Assembly: GCF_000479335.1 (NCBI RefSeq)
Contig: NC_022584.1
Span: forward strand, 372,001 to 436,000
From: Streptococcus ilei
Lineage (GTDB): Bacteria > Bacillota > Bacilli > Lactobacillales > Streptococcaceae
DNA length: 64,000 bases
Reading direction: 5' to 3'
Position numbers and translations under genes: made by a program. The notes below the pieces were generated by a model. It saw nothing but the letters and a program-made list of their open reading frames with translations. It was not told the DNA's origin and did not search any database. Positions 28,151 through 38,326 of this stretch are shown here, one piece after another. Positions within the stretch are counted from its first letter, which is position 1. The number at the start of each line of letters is the position of its first letter.

Positions 28151-29419
28151 ATGTTAGTCATTAAAAATGGTCGTGTCATGGATCCAAAAACTGGTTTGGA
28201 TCAAGTGTGTGATCTCTTGGTAGATCAGGGTAAAATTGTTGAAATAGGCCCATCTCTTTCTTACGAGCAAGCCCAAGTCATTGATGCAAGTGGCAAGGTG
28301 GTAGCGCCAGGTTTAGTGGACATTCATGTTCACTTCCGTGAACCTGGTCAGACCCACAAGGAAGATATTCACACCGGAGCTCTGGCAGCCGCAGCGGGTG
28401 GTTTTACGACAGTTGTCATGATGGCCAATACCACTCAAACTATTTCGGATGTCGAGACCTTAAATGAAGTCTTGGATTCTGCTGCCAAGGAAGCCATTCA
28501 TGTCAAGACAGTTGCGACGGTTACCAAGAACTTTGATGGCCAACATTTGACCGACTTTGAAGGCTTGTTACAAGCTGGGGCTGTCGGTTTCTCTGATGAT
28601 GGGATACCTTTGCAAAGTACCAAAGTAGTGCGTCAAGCTTTGGAAGAAGCCAAGCGTCTAGGTATCTTTATTAGTCTGCATGAAGAAGATCCAGAATTGA
28701 ATGGCATTCTGGGACTCAATGAGCACATTGCCCGAGAACACTTCAAGGTTTGTGGAGCGACAGGTGTAGCTGAATACTCTATGGCAGCGCGTGATGCCAT
28801 GATTGCTCATGCGACAGGTGGTCACCTCCACATCCAGCACCTTTCTAAAGCTGAGAGTGTGAAGGTAGTTGAGTTTGCTCAAGCAATCGGCGCTCCAGTC
28901 ACAGCAGAAGTAGCTCCTCAGCATTTCTCTAAGACAGAAGATCTTTTGCTGTCTAAGGGAAGCAATGCCAAGATGAATCCTCCCCTTCGTCGGGAAGAGG
29001 ATCGCCGTGCAGTGATCGAAGGCTTGAAGTCAGGAGTTATTTCTGTGATTGCAACGGACCACGCGCCTCATCATGCGGATGAAAAGAACGTGGCCGATAT
29101 CACCAAAGCTCCTTCCGGCATGACAGGATTAGAAACCTCTCTATCGCTTGGTTTGACCTATTTGGTTCACGCTGGAGAGCTTAGTTTAATGGAGCTCTTA
29201 GAAAAAATGACTTATAATCCTGCAAAACTCTATCACTTTGAAGCAGGCTATTTAGAAGTTGGTGGACCAGCAGATATTGTGATCTTTGACCCAGAGGCTG
29301 ACCGTTTGGTATCTGATCATTTTGCCTCTAAGGCAGCCAATTCCCCATTTGTTGGAGAATCCCTCAAGGGACAGGTAGCTTATACCATCTGCCAGGGGAA
29401 CATTGTCTACCAAGCCTGA
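28151..29419 (+). CDS. pyrC: Dihydroorotase
   Basis: Cyclises carbamoyl aspartate to dihydroorotate. 422 aa, class I type. Zinc ligands are visible in [16 protein letters not shown], later His residues in HLHIQHLSK and the catalytic Asp in [16 protein letters not shown] upstream of ATG. Grouped with ung and mutX, not with pyrK/D/F/E. Confidence 0.97.
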   Translation: MLVIKNGRVMDPKTGLDQVCDLLVDQGKIVEIGPSLSYEQAQVIDASGKVVAPGLVDIHVHFREPGQTHKEDIHTGALAAAAGGFTTVVMMANTTQTISDVETLNEVLDSAAKEAIHVKTVATVTKNFDGQHLTDFEGLLQAGAVGFSDDGIPLQSTKVVRQALEEAKRLGIFISLHEEDPELNGILGLNEHIAREHFKVCGATGVAEYSMAARDAMIAHATGGHLHIQHLSKAESVKVVEFAQAIGAPVTAEVAPQHFSKTEDLLLSKGSNAKMNPPLRREEDRRAVIEGLKSGVISVIATDHAPHHADEKNVADITKAPSGMTGLETSLSLGLTYLVHAGELSLMELLEKMTYNPAKLYHFEAGYLEVGGPADIVIFDPEADRLVSDHFASKAANSPFVGESLKGQVAYTICQGNIVYQA

Positions 29420-29476
29420 ACGGAACTAAAAGACAATCAAGAAATCTAAATTAAAGGCTGGACGAATGAGGAGTAT

Positions 29477-30316
29477 ATGAATAGTAGAAAAATACTAGAA
29501 ATGATCTTGTATTGTTTGGTCACTTTTCTGGTCTGCTTTTTTCTGGTCAATTGGCTCCTTCCTTCGGCAGAACCAGTGATGACCAAACCATCAGCAAGCG
29601 CCCCAAAAAAGACAGTCACCTATGTAGCGATTGGGGATTCTTTGACGAAAGGCGTAGGAGATAGCACCAATCAAGGAGGCTTTGTTCCTCTTCTTGCTCA
29701 GAGTTTGACCAATGAAACAGGTCTTGAATTCAAAGCGATTAACTATGGTGTAGCTGGCAATACCAGCAGTCAAATTTTGACACGTATGCAGGAGAAAAAG
29801 GAGATTCGAAAGGATTTGAAGCAGGCTCAGTTACTGACCATCACTGTCGGGGGCAATGATCTGCGAAAGGCCATTCTTGAGGATACCAGCAACTTAGATC
29901 TGGATCGCTTTGATAAGCCGTCTAAGACTTACGTGAAAAATCTTAAACAGATCATCGAATTGGCCCGCAAAGACAATCCTGATTTGCCTATTTACGTAGT
30001 GGGGATCTATAATCCCTTGTATCTCAACTTCCCCGATTTAACGGAATTGCAGACGCTTGTGGATCAATGGAACCAAAGAACGGAGGAGACCCTCTCTGCT
30101 TATCAGGGCGTCTATTTTGTTCCGATCAACGACCTTCTCTATAAGGGCATTGATGGTAAGAGTGGGGTGACAGAGAACGAATTAGGAAAAGAAACTGTGA
30201 CCAACGATGCCTTGTATGACGAGGATAGTTTTCATCCCAATAATACAGGATATGAAATTATGAAAGAAGCCGTACTGGAGAAAATACATGCAACTAAGAA
30301 AAAATGGTTTGAGTGA
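29477..30316 (+). CDS. SGNH/GDSL-family lipase or esterase, membrane anchored
   Basis: 279 aa with an N-terminal membrane anchor (residues 8-28) and no obvious cleavage site, so the catalytic domain is outside the cell. SGNH blocks: IGDSLTKGVGD (Ser), NYGVAGNTSSQ (Gly), TVGGNDLRK (Asn) and DSFHPNNTGY (Asp/His). Similar to Bacillus YpmR. The stop overlaps the next gene by 29 nt, and the pair YpmR-YpmS is a known neighbourhood. Confidence 0.88.
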   Translation: MNSRKILEMILYCLVTFLVCFFLVNWLLPSAEPVMTKPSASAPKKTVTYVAIGDSLTKGVGDSTNQGGFVPLLAQSLTNETGLEFKAINYGVAGNTSSQILTRMQEKKEIRKDLKQAQLLTITVGGNDLRKAILEDTSNLDLDRFDKPSKTYVKNLKQIIELARKDNPDLPIYVVGIYNPLYLNFPDLTELQTLVDQWNQRTEETLSAYQGVYFVPINDLLYKGIDGKSGVTENELGKETVTNDALYDEDSFHPNNTGYEIMKEAVLEKIHATKKKWFE

Positions 30317-30944
30317 AAAGAAGGTCAAGCCACCAACCACAGGGCCTCATTTTAAGGAGAGACGAGAGAAAACCCCGATAAATATCTGGAAATGGCTCTT
30401 TCTTAGCTTGGTCAGTTTCTTATTAGCAACCAGTCTAGTCGTATGGACTCGCTTCTCAACGGTTCGAGAGGATGTCCGTCAACTACAGACTCCTAACCAA
30501 AAAGGAGATGTTAAGATTGGCAGTATGACAACGACAAGAGCTCAACTTAATGAAACCATCAAGGTCATGCTGAAAAGTTATCATTTGAGTGATTATCAAC
30601 TTTATGCAGACAATCAACAGATGTTACTGGAGGGGAAACTGAACTTTTTAGGAAAGGAGTACCCCCTCTATATCTATTTCCAGCCGAGTAAGCTAGAGGA
30701 TGGGAGCATCCTCTTGACTCTCAAGGATTTTTCAGTTGGGACCTTGAAACTTCCTAAGAAGACCGTGATGCAGATGCTATCTACAAACAAGGATTTACCT
30801 GACTTTGTAAGCATTGATAGCAAAGAGGCGACGATAAAGATCGAGCTTGCCAAGATCAAAAATGAGATGAATTTTTATGTCAAAGCAAATACCATTGATC
30901 TATACAATGATCAAATCATCTTTGATCTCTACAGAAAAAAATAA
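30288..30944 (+). CDS. YpmS-family protein (DUF2140)
   Basis: 218 aa with one membrane helix (about 36-55) after a basic cytoplasmic tail; the rest is extracytoplasmic beta-rich sequence (LYADNQQMLLEGKLNFLG and FDLYRKK end). Overlaps the lipase gene by 29 nt and is probably translated from the same message. Function of the family is not established; an envelope role is suggested by the partner. Confidence 0.82.
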   Translation: MQLRKNGLSEKKVKPPTTGPHFKERREKTPINIWKWLFLSLVSFLLATSLVVWTRFSTVREDVRQLQTPNQKGDVKIGSMTTTRAQLNETIKVMLKSYHLSDYQLYADNQQMLLEGKLNFLGKEYPLYIYFQPSKLEDGSILLTLKDFSVGTLKLPKKTVMQMLSTNKDLPDFVSIDSKEATIKIELAKIKNEMNFYVKANTIDLYNDQIIFDLYRKK

Positions 30945-30950
30945 GAATAA

Positions 30951-30985
30951 GAGGCGAAAGCAAAAAGAGGCTTTCGCCTTTATTT
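30951..30985 (+). terminator. Terminator after ypmS-like gene
   Basis: GAGGCGAAAGC / GCTTTCGCCTT stem with the tail TATTTT. Confidence 0.85.
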
Positions 30986-30997
30986 TGCTTCTATTCA

Positions 30998-31053
30998 AAA
31001 AATTCAGAATATTATAGAAAATTCTTGACATTCAATTTTCCCTGTGCTAAAAT
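30998..31053 (+). promoter_or_regulatory. leu operon promoter with an upstream CodY-like box
   Basis: TTGACA (31025-31030) and TAAAAT (31048-31053) with 17-bp spacing. Just upstream, AAAATTCAGAATATT (about 30998-31012) matches the CodY consensus AATTTTCWGAAAATT with three mismatches. CodY repression by branched-chain amino acids would fit a leucine operon. Confidence 0.7.
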
Positions 31054-31090
31054 ACTAAACAAGACATCAGACAAAGGAGAAAAGTCAAAC

Positions 31091-31144
31091 ATGAAAACAG
31101 CTAAGTTTATTCAATTTGCTTTGTTGTTGAGGTATTCGGGCTAG
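31091..31144 (+). CDS. leu operon leader peptide
   Basis: 17-residue peptide MKTAKFIQFALLLRYSG with three consecutive leucine codons (TTG TTG TTG). AAAGGAG lies upstream. It precedes a complete attenuator, so ribosome stalling on leucine codons when leucyl-tRNA is scarce should favour antitermination. Confidence 0.85.
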   Translation: MKTAKFIQFALLLRYSG

Positions 31145-31169
31145 TGCAAAAGCATTAGTCCTGTTTGGC

Positions 31170-31229
31170 TTACCAAGCGGGAGTAACAAAACATCTCGCT
31201 TAGGTAACTGGCGAGATGTTTTTATTTTA
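31170..31229 (+). terminator. leu operon attenuator
   Basis: Terminator stem AACATCTCGC (31190-31199) / GCGAGATGTT (31211-31220) followed by TTTATTTTA. The competing antiterminator is also visible: TTACCAAGCG (31170-31179) pairs with CGCTTAGGTAA (31197-31207, one bulged A), which would break the terminator. Confidence 0.85.
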
Positions 31230-31258
31230 TTCACTATGTTTAGAAAAGAGGAGACCCT

Positions 31259-32821
31259 ATGCGTAAAGTTGAATTTTTAGATACCAGTCTTCGGGATGGC
31301 GAACAGACTCCTGGAGTCAATTTCTCCATCAAAGAAAAGATTGCCATTGCCAAGCAATTGGAGAAGTGGGGCATTTCTGCTATCGAAGCAGGTTTTCCAG
31401 CAGCCAGTCCCGATTCTTTCACAGCTGTGCAGGAAATTGCAAAGACCTTGACCAAGACTGCTGTGACGGGTTTGGCTCGCTCGGTCAAATCCGATATTGA
31501 TGCTTGTTATGAAGCCTTGAAAGATGCTAAGTATCCGCAAGTTCACGTCTTTATCGCAACCAGTCCGATTCACCGGGAGTTTAAACTCAACAAGACCAAG
31601 GAAGAAATTCTTGAGGCTATCAAAGAGCACGTCTCTTACGCACGTTCTAAGTTTGAGATTGTGGAGTTCTCACCGGAAGATGCGACTCGGACGGAATTGG
31701 ATTTCCTCTTGCAAGTCGTTCAAACTGCAGTCGATGCAGGGGCTAGCTATATCAATATTCCTGATACGGTCGGCTTCACGACACCAGCAGAATATGGCGC
31801 GATTTTCAAATACTTGATTGACCATGTCAAAACAGACCGCGAGATCATCTATTCTCCTCATTGCCATGATGATCTAGGGATGGCAGTTGCTAATAGCCTC
31901 GCCGCTGTCAAGAATGGAGCTGGTCGTGTCGAAGGAACCATCAATGGAATCGGTGAACGGGCTGGAAATGCTGCGCTTGAAGAAGTGGCGGTTGCCCTCA
32001 ATATCCGGGAAGACTATTACCAGGTTGACAGTCCGATTGTGCTCAATGAAACCATCAACACTTCTGAGTTGGTCTCTCGTTACTCTGGTATTCCAATTCC
32101 TAAAAACAAGGCAGTTGTTGGTGGCAATGCCTTCTCACACGAGTCTGGGATTCACCAAGACGGCGTTCTTAAAAATCCTCTTACCTATGAAATCATCACG
32201 CCTGAGTTGGTGGGTGTCAAGAGCAATAGCCTTCCTCTTGGGAAATTGTCAGGGCGGCACGCCTTTGTCGAAAAACTGCATGAGTTGGGATTGGAATTCA
32301 CAGAAGAAGACATCCAGCCATTGTTTGCGAAATTCAAATCTCTGGCAGATAAGAAACACGAGATCACAGACGCTGATATCCGCGCCCTTGTTGCCGGTAC
32401 AGCAGTGGAAAATCCAGAAGGCTTCCATTTTGATGATCTTCGCCTCACAACGAACGAAGATGAAAGCATCACTGCAACAGTCAGCCTGAAAAATGAAGAT
32501 GGTGAAGTTCTTGAATATCTTGCCAAAGGTCAAGGTTCAGTGGAAGCAATCTTTAACGCTATTGATCAATTCTTCCACCAAGAAGTTCGTCTGACCTCTT
32601 ACAGCATTGATGCGGTGACAGATGGGATTGATGCCCAAGCGCGTGTGCTGGTTACTGTTGAGAATGAAGCGACAGATACCATCTTTAACGCTTCTGGTTT
32701 AGACTTTGACGTATTGAAGGCCTCAGCAATTGCCTATATCAATGCTAATACCTTGGTGCAAAAAGAGAATGCTGGAGAGATTGGCCACATTGTATCCTAT
32801 CGTGATCTGCCCGATGCCTAA
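31259..32821 (+). CDS. leuA: 2-isopropylmalate synthase
   Basis: First committed step of leucine synthesis, condensing acetyl-CoA with 2-oxoisovalerate. 520 aa. HMGL-like barrel with [17 protein letters not shown] (metal site), [15 protein letters not shown] and [18 protein letters not shown], plus the C-terminal LeuA regulatory domain that binds leucine (about 390-520). Start [14 protein letters not shown] is normal, with AGAGGAGA upstream. First gene after the attenuator; 11 bp before leuB. Confidence 0.97.
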   Translation: MRKVEFLDTSLRDGEQTPGVNFSIKEKIAIAKQLEKWGISAIEAGFPAASPDSFTAVQEIAKTLTKTAVTGLARSVKSDIDACYEALKDAKYPQVHVFIATSPIHREFKLNKTKEEILEAIKEHVSYARSKFEIVEFSPEDATRTELDFLLQVVQTAVDAGASYINIPDTVGFTTPAEYGAIFKYLIDHVKTDREIIYSPHCHDDLGMAVANSLAAVKNGAGRVEGTINGIGERAGNAALEEVAVALNIREDYYQVDSPIVLNETINTSELVSRYSGIPIPKNKAVVGGNAFSHESGIHQDGVLKNPLTYEIITPELVGVKSNSLPLGKLSGRHAFVEKLHELGLEFTEEDIQPLFAKFKSLADKKHEITDADIRALVAGTAVENPEGFHFDDLRLTTNEDESITATVSLKNEDGEVLEYLAKGQGSVEAIFNAIDQFFHQEVRLTSYSIDAVTDGIDAQARVLVTVENEATDTIFNASGLDFDVLKASAIAYINANTLVQKENAGEIGHIVSYRDLPDA

Positions 32822-32832
32822 AGGAGAACACT

Positions 32833-33870
32833 ATGACGAAGAAAATTGTCGCCCTTGCAGGAGACGGAATAGGACCAGAGATTATGGAGGCTGGCCTGTC
32901 CGTACTGAAAGCAGTGGCAAAAAAAACAAATTTTGACTATTCAGTCCAAGCGCATCCATTTGGTGGAGCTGGGATTGATGCGGCTGGTCATCCTCTACCA
33001 GCTTCTACTCTAGAAGCTAGCAAGGAAGCTGATGCTATTCTCTTAGCAGCTATCGGAAGTCCCCAGTATGACCAAGCACCGATTCGTCCGGAACAAGGTT
33101 TGTTGGCCCTTCGTAAGGAGCTCAACCTCTATGCTAACATACGTCCGGTTAAAATTTATGATGCCCTCAAGCACTTGTCACCTTTGAAGGAGGATCGCAT
33201 TCAAGGTGTGGATTTCGTAGTGGTTCGTGAGCTTACAGGCGGGATTTACTTTGGAGATCATATCTTAGAAGAAGATCAAGCACGGGATATCAATGACTAC
33301 TCTCTTGAAGAAGTGGAGCGTATCGTACGTAAGGCTTTTGAGATTGCGCGTGGACGCCGTAAGAAAGTCACTAGCATTGATAAGCAAAATGTCCTCGCAA
33401 CCTCTAAACTATGGAGAAGAGTTGCAGATCGAGTGGCTCAAGACTTCCCGGATGTGACCTTGGAGCACCAGTTGGTAGACTCAGCAGCCATGCTCATGAT
33501 TACTAATCCGTCACGCTTTGATGTCATCGTGACGGAAAACCTTTTCGGAGATATTCTTTCTGATGAGTCCAGTGTCTTATCTGGAACTCTTGGCGTCATG
33601 CCATCGGCTAGTCATTCGGAGTCAGGGCCAAGTATGTATGAGCCTATTCATGGATCAGCTCCAGATATTGCGGGTCAGGGCGTGGCGAATCCAGTCTCGA
33701 TGATCCTCTCTGTTGCCATGATGATGCGAGAAAGTTTTGATCGAGAAGAAGACGCTAGACGAATTGAAGAAGCCGTAGAGGCGACTCTTGCTGCAGGGAT
33801 CTTTACTAGAGACCTAGGAGGCAGAGCTTCGACAAAAGAAATGACAGAAGAAATTATAAAACGATTATGA
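32833..33870 (+). CDS. leuB: 3-isopropylmalate dehydrogenase
   Basis: NAD-dependent oxidative decarboxylation of 3-isopropylmalate. 345 aa. ALAGDGIGPEIMEAG at the N-terminus, RELTGGIYFG, and NLFGDILSDESSVLSG with metal-binding Asp residues are visible. AAAGGAG upstream. Overlaps the next gene by ATGA. Confidence 0.96.
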   Translation: MTKKIVALAGDGIGPEIMEAGLSVLKAVAKKTNFDYSVQAHPFGGAGIDAAGHPLPASTLEASKEADAILLAAIGSPQYDQAPIRPEQGLLALRKELNLYANIRPVKIYDALKHLSPLKEDRIQGVDFVVVRELTGGIYFGDHILEEDQARDINDYSLEEVERIVRKAFEIARGRRKKVTSIDKQNVLATSKLWRRVADRVAQDFPDVTLEHQLVDSAAMLMITNPSRFDVIVTENLFGDILSDESSVLSGTLGVMPSASHSESGPSMYEPIHGSAPDIAGQGVANPVSMILSVAMMMRESFDREEDARRIEEAVEATLAAGIFTRDLGGRASTKEMTEEIIKRL

Positions 33871-34136
33871 GTGTAAAAGGAATGATTACGGGCTTGATCC
33901 TTCTATGGAATCTCTTCGTAGGGATCCTCTACGGAGTTGATAAGGAAAAGGCTAAACGAAATGACTGGCGGATACCAGAAAAGACCTTGCTCTTTTATGC
34001 TTTTGCAGTTGGGGGGCTAGGGGCTTGGACTGGAGGGCTCCTCTTTCATCACAAAACACAGAAATGGTATTTTAAAGTTACCTGGCTCTTAGGAACGCTT
34101 CTCACCCTATACACACTCTACGCTTTATGGAGGTAA
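33867..34136 (+). CDS. DUF1294 family membrane protein
   Basis: 89 aa with membrane segments at about 4-22, 42-61 and 68-86; the [15 protein letters not shown] motif before the second helix is typical of DUF1294. It starts in an ATGA overlap with leuB and ends 2 bp before the leuC start, so it is translated inside the leucine operon. No role in leucine synthesis is known for the family. Confidence 0.82.
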   Translation: MSVKGMITGLILLWNLFVGILYGVDKEKAKRNDWRIPEKTLLFYAFAVGGLGAWTGGLLFHHKTQKWYFKVTWLLGTLLTLYTLYALWR

Positions 34137-34138
34137 GG

Positions 34139-35521
34139 ATGGCAGGAAAATCAATTTTTGATAAAATCTGGGAACGGCATGTAGTGACCGGTGAGCAAGG
34201 CCAGCCCCAACTCATGTATGTGGACCAACACTATATCCACGAGGTCACCAGTCCCCAAGCCTTTCAGGGATTACGGGATGCAGGACGCAAGGTTCGACGG
34301 CCAGATTTAACCTTTGGAACCTTTGACCACAATGTCCCAACGGTTAACATTTATGATATCCGGGATGTGATTTCCAAGGCTCAGATTGATAAATTAGCTG
34401 AAAACGTTAAAGATTTTGGAATTGATCATGCGGCTCACGGTTCAGAAAAACAAGGAATCGTTCATATGGTGGGCCCTGAAACTGGACGAACTCAGCCTGG
34501 AAAGTTCATTGTCTGTGGAGACAGCCATACCGCAACCCATGGCGCTTTCGGTGCAATTGCCTTTGGAATTGGAACCAGTGAGGTAGAGCATGTCTTTGCC
34601 ACCCAGACCATCTGGCAGGTCAAACCCAAGAAGATGTTGGTCGAATTCACCGGAACCCCGCAAAAAGGGATCTATTCAAAGGATTACATCCTAGCTTTGA
34701 TAGCGCGTTACGGTGTTGCCTGCGGCGTTGGCTATGTCGTAGAGTATCGGGGCGAAGCGATTGATCGCTTGACCATGGAAGAGCGGATGACCATCTGCAA
34801 TATGTCCATTGAATTTGGATCTAAGATGGGAATCATGAATCCAGACCAAAAGACCTTTGATTACCTAGAAGGTCGTGAATGTGTGCCACAAGATTTTGAA
34901 GCTGCAGTAGCGGACTGGAAGACCTTGGTCAGTGATGACGATGCCGTATATGACAAGGTCATCCGTATGGATGTATCTGACTTAGCTCCGATGGTGACTT
35001 GGGGGACCAATCCTTCCATGGGAGTGGACTTTGAAACTTCCTTTCCAGAGATTCGTGACATGAATGATGAGCGGGCCTATCATTATATGGATCTAGAACC
35101 TGGCCAAAAACCAGCAGACATTGAATTAGGCTATATCTTTATCGGATCTTGTACCAACGCGCGTCTCAGCGATTTGGAGTTGGCAGCCAAGTTTGTGAAA
35201 GGCAAAAAGATTGCGCCCAACTTAACAGCCATTGTCGTACCTGGTTCTCGTCCGGTTAAGCAGGCTGCTGAAAAGTTAGGCTTGGACAAGATCTTTATGG
35301 ATGCAGGCTTTGAATGGCGTGATCCAGGTTGCTCTATGTGTCTAGGAATGAATCCAGATAAGGTTCCAGATGGCGTCCATTGTGCCTCTACCAGCAATCG
35401 AAATTTTGAAGACCGCCAAGGGTTTGGGGCTAAGACCCATCTCTGTAGCCCAGCTATGGCAGCTGCAGCAGCAATAGCCGGTCACTTTGTCGATGTGCGC
35501 CAAATGCCTGAAGTTCAATAA
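34139..35521 (+). CDS. leuC: 3-isopropylmalate dehydratase large subunit
   Basis: [4Fe-4S] isomerase subunit, 460 aa. The three iron-sulfur cysteines are visible in [10 protein letters not shown] and in [29 protein letters not shown] and [17 protein letters not shown] are family landmarks. The start at 34139 is chosen for GGAGGTAAGG directly upstream rather than the ATG at 34127 that overlaps this site. Confidence 0.97.
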   Translation: MAGKSIFDKIWERHVVTGEQGQPQLMYVDQHYIHEVTSPQAFQGLRDAGRKVRRPDLTFGTFDHNVPTVNIYDIRDVISKAQIDKLAENVKDFGIDHAAHGSEKQGIVHMVGPETGRTQPGKFIVCGDSHTATHGAFGAIAFGIGTSEVEHVFATQTIWQVKPKKMLVEFTGTPQKGIYSKDYILALIARYGVACGVGYVVEYRGEAIDRLTMEERMTICNMSIEFGSKMGIMNPDQKTFDYLEGRECVPQDFEAAVADWKTLVSDDDAVYDKVIRMDVSDLAPMVTWGTNPSMGVDFETSFPEIRDMNDERAYHYMDLEPGQKPADIELGYIFIGSCTNARLSDLELAAKFVKGKKIAPNLTAIVVPGSRPVKQAAEKLGLDKIFMDAGFEWRDPGCSMCLGMNPDKVPDGVHCASTSNRNFEDRQGFGAKTHLCSPAMAAAAAIAGHFVDVRQMPEVQ

Positions 35522-35531
35522 AGGAGGAATC

Positions 35532-36122
35532 ATGGAGAAATTTACCATTTATACGGGGACAACCGTTCCCTTAATGAACGATAATATCGATACCGACCAA
35601 ATCCTCCCCAAGCAATTCTTAAAGCTGATTGATAAAAAAGGCTTTGGCAAATACCTCATGTATGCTTGGCGCTATTTGGACGATCAGTATACCGAGGATC
35701 CAACATTTATCTTTAATAAGCCGGAATACCGCAAGGCAACCATTTTGATCACTGGTGACAATTTTGGGGCAGGTTCCTCTCGGGAACATGCAGCCTGGGC
35801 CTTGGCTGATTATGGCTTTAAAGTCGTCATCGCCGGATCCTTCGGAGATATTCATTACAATAATGAACTCAATAATGGGATGCTTCCGATTGTTCAGCCC
35901 TTAGAGGTTCGACAAAAACTAGCCAGCTTGAAGCCGACAGACCCAGTGACGGTGGATTTGGAAGAACAAAAGATTATCTCGCCAGTTGGAGAGTTTCGAT
36001 TTGAGATCGATGGTGATTGGAAGCACAAACTGCTCAATGGTCTAGATGACATTGGTATTACACTTCAATATGAGGACTTGATTGCCGCTTATGAAAAGCA
36101 ACGGCCAGCTTATTGGCAATAA
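35532..36122 (+). CDS. leuD: 3-isopropylmalate dehydratase small subunit
   Basis: Partner of LeuC, 196 aa. [15 protein letters not shown] and the substrate-binding loop [16 protein letters not shown] are clear. Start ATG 35532 with AAGGAGG 6 nt upstream. Last gene of the operon; no strong terminator follows before the next promoter region. Confidence 0.96.
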   Translation: MEKFTIYTGTTVPLMNDNIDTDQILPKQFLKLIDKKGFGKYLMYAWRYLDDQYTEDPTFIFNKPEYRKATILITGDNFGAGSSREHAAWALADYGFKVVIAGSFGDIHYNNELNNGMLPIVQPLEVRQKLASLKPTDPVTVDLEEQKIISPVGEFRFEIDGDWKHKLLNGLDDIGITLQYEDLIAAYEKQRPAYWQ

Positions 36123-36140
36123 AATTGTATAGTTAATTAA

Positions 36141-36180
36141 GAATATTCAGAAAATATATTGTAGATTTTCAGGAAATCTG
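36141..36180 (+). promoter_or_regulatory. Two CodY-like boxes upstream of the YrdC-like gene
   Basis: AATATTCAGAAAATA (about 36142-36156; two mismatches to AATTTTCWGAAAATT) and GATTTTCAGGAAATC (about 36164-36178; three mismatches) lie 15-25 bp apart ahead of 36218. Placement suggests CodY control of the following gene, of leuD readthrough, or both. Confidence 0.5.
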
Positions 36181-36217
36181 ATAGAATAGAAAAAAAGAAT
36201 AGAAGAGGACGAAATTT

Positions 36218-37003
36218 ATGACAAAACACATTCAATGGGACGGAACACTTTCACAAGAAGGATTTGACATTTTGAAAGGAGAGGGAGGTTGTATCGTCTG
36301 CCCTACAAAAGTCGGTTACATTATTATGACCAGTGACAAGGCCGGCTTGGAACGGAAGTTCGAAGCTAAAGAACGCAACCGCAACAAACCAGGTGTCGTT
36401 CTTTGTGGAAGCATGGATGAACTCCGGGCCCTTGCGCAATTGAATCCTGAAATCGAAGCCTTCTACCAAAAACATTGGGATGAAGATATCTTGCTTGGTT
36501 GTATCCTTCCTTGGCGTGAAGATGCCTATGCCAAATTACAAGCCTTCGGCGATGGACGTGAAGAACTCATGACAGATGTTCGTGGAACCAGCTGTTTTGT
36601 CATCAAATTCGGTAAAGCTGGTGAGCAAATCGCCAAAGAAATGTGGGAAAAAGAAGGCAAAATGGTTTATGCCTCTTCAGCTAACCCATCTGGTAAAGGA
36701 AATCGTGGGAAAGTCGAGGGAATCGGAGAGCGAATCGAAGGTGCCGTGGATTTGGTCATCGAAGCCGATGATTATGTAGCCTCTATCCAACCAGACAAGA
36801 CTATTGAAACTCGCTATGAACAAGGAGTGATGGTTTCTATGGTTGATGCAGAAGGAAAACTCATCCCAGAACAAGGAGCAGGTAGCCGTTCTGTCAATAC
36901 TTGCCCAGTCGTGATCCGTAAGGGATTGGATATCGACAAGATCATGATGCACTTATCTGATCATTTCAACTCTTGGAACTACCGCCAAGGGGAGTACTAT
37001 TAA
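36218..37003 (+). CDS. Sua5/YciO/YrdC-domain protein
   Basis: 261 aa. The YrdC fold is suggested by the N-terminal CIVCPTKVGYIIMTSDKAGLERK (threonylcarbamoyl-AMP synthase type lysine region), NKPGVVLCGSMDELR, and the SSANPSGKGNRGK nucleotide site. YrdC/Sua5 makes threonylcarbamoyl-AMP for tRNA t6A, but this protein lacks a clear Sua5 C-terminal domain and diverges in places, so it may be a YciO-like paralogue with another role. Its placement after the leu operon with CodY-like boxes is unusual. A bidirectional terminator follows. Confidence 0.8.
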   Translation: MTKHIQWDGTLSQEGFDILKGEGGCIVCPTKVGYIIMTSDKAGLERKFEAKERNRNKPGVVLCGSMDELRALAQLNPEIEAFYQKHWDEDILLGCILPWREDAYAKLQAFGDGREELMTDVRGTSCFVIKFGKAGEQIAKEMWEKEGKMVYASSANPSGKGNRGKVEGIGERIEGAVDLVIEADDYVASIQPDKTIETRYEQGVMVSMVDAEGKLIPEQGAGSRSVNTCPVVIRKGLDIDKIMMHLSDHFNSWNYRQGEYY

Positions 37004-37010
37004 AAGATAG

Positions 37011-37043
37011 AAAAAAGGTCGTTACAGTTCGTAACGACCTTTT
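37011..37043. terminator. Bidirectional terminator
   Basis: AAAAAGGTCGTTAC-AGTTC-GTAACGACCTTTT between convergent genes. Confidence 0.9.
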
Positions 37044-37078
37044 ACTTGTCTATTTTATCGAATAGCTGATTTCCAACT

Positions 37079-37711
37079 TTAATAAGTCACGACATTAATC
37101 TCACCCTTGTCGTACTCAGCGATAAAGATGTCATCGACATTTTCAAATCCTTTTTTATTCAGTTCGGCCATAAGCCATTCTTCAGTTTTACCGATGTACT
37201 CTAAGATTTCTACTTGGACTACACCATCTGTAATGATTGGGTATTTGGGATTTTCATCTCCCATTCGAACGATTATGAGTTGGCCATTTTGTTCGATGAC
37301 GGCTCTTTTGACTTCTTTCAATTGGAAGACCCCTTGAGAGCGCAACTTAAGAGCGACGTCAGAAGCAGAAAGGCCTTTTGAGCGACAAGCTTCTGGATCT
37401 AATTTTCCGTTTTTTATGATAATAGTTGGTTTTCCATCAATCAGATGTTTGATGAAGTAAACATTGGTATTAAGACATTTGAGTGACAGAATCAAAATCG
37501 TCCAGATGATGAGGATGACGACATATTGAAGGATGGTAATCGAGCTATTGTAGATGACCCCGCCGATAATACCCCCGAGAACAAAGTTCTGTATTTGGTC
37601 TACTGCAGAACTTGGCGCTAAATTTCCTTTTCCTGTTACGTTAATAACAAAAACAAGAGAAAGAAGCCCCAAGGCCAATTTAATTGCAATTGTAGCAAAA
37701 AAGCTTATCAT
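37079..37711 (-). CDS. DUF421 (YetF-like) membrane protein
   Basis: 210 aa. Three membrane helices in the first 85 residues (FFATIAIKLALGLLSLVFV, IGGVIYNSSITILQYVVI), then the soluble DUF421 domain with GKPTIIIKNGKLD and the RSQGVFQLKEVKRAVIEQNGQ-like stretch. Overlaps DUF3290 by 4 nt and forms the DUF3290-DUF421 pair common in Lactobacillales. Function unknown. Confidence 0.88.
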   Translation of the reverse strand: MISFFATIAIKLALGLLSLVFVINVTGKGNLAPSSAVDQIQNFVLGGIIGGVIYNSSITILQYVVILIIWTILILSLKCLNTNVYFIKHLIDGKPTIIIKNGKLDPEACRSKGLSASDVALKLRSQGVFQLKEVKRAVIEQNGQLIIVRMGDENPKYPIITDGVVQVEILEYIGKTEEWLMAELNKKGFENVDDIFIAEYDKGEINVVTY

Positions 37712-38160
37712 TTTTCAACCTCCACCAGTTCTACATCTGTTTTATATAAGTCCATTTTTTCAAGTAAATAGCTATCTGGGTCTGTTCCGCTAATCGCACG
37801 ATAGAATTGCTTGTCTACCTTGATAATAGCTCCATCAGTAGTAGCTGAAGTATTGACATAAATGTCTTTTTTATCAACACCTAACTCTTTTGATACAATC
37901 TCGATGAAGTGTAGGGAAGAGCGGAATTGATTGTCATTAGACTGATTGTTTTGAAAATTTGAAATGCCAATCAAAACAACGGCTACTAAGATTAAGACAG
38001 AAATAATAGACAATTCACGGAACTTACTTCCACGTTTATCCTTATATGCCTTAAATGCGAAAAAAGCCGTTACCAACACTAAGAGAATGGACATGATCAC
38101 CATGACCCAATTTTGCTGGCTAATCTGACTCAGTACATAGTCGTAGGAATAGAATTTCAT
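37708..38160 (-). CDS. DUF3290 family membrane protein
   Basis: 150 aa with two membrane helices (about 18-37 and 48-66) and a C-terminal extracytoplasmic or cytosolic domain. GAGGGG precedes the ATG on the minus strand. First gene of the pair with DUF421. Function unknown. Confidence 0.88.
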   Translation of the reverse strand: MKFYSYDYVLSQISQQNWVMVIMSILLVLVTAFFAFKAYKDKRGSKFRELSIISVLILVAVVLIGISNFQNNQSNDNQFRSSLHFIEIVSKELGVDKKDIYVNTSATTDGAIIKVDKQFYRAISGTDPDSYLLEKMDLYKTDVELVEVEK

Positions 38161-38326
38161 AAAAACCCCTCAATTATTTTGTATTCAAGCTATTATAAAC
38201 TATTTCAATCCTTACTTCAATGATTTAAAGTGACATTCTCATTGTTTAAAGGTATGGATTGTACCTTAAGGTGGAAGAATAGAAGTAGGAGTTTTCTATC
38301 TAATCGAAATTTGGTACACTAGAGCT

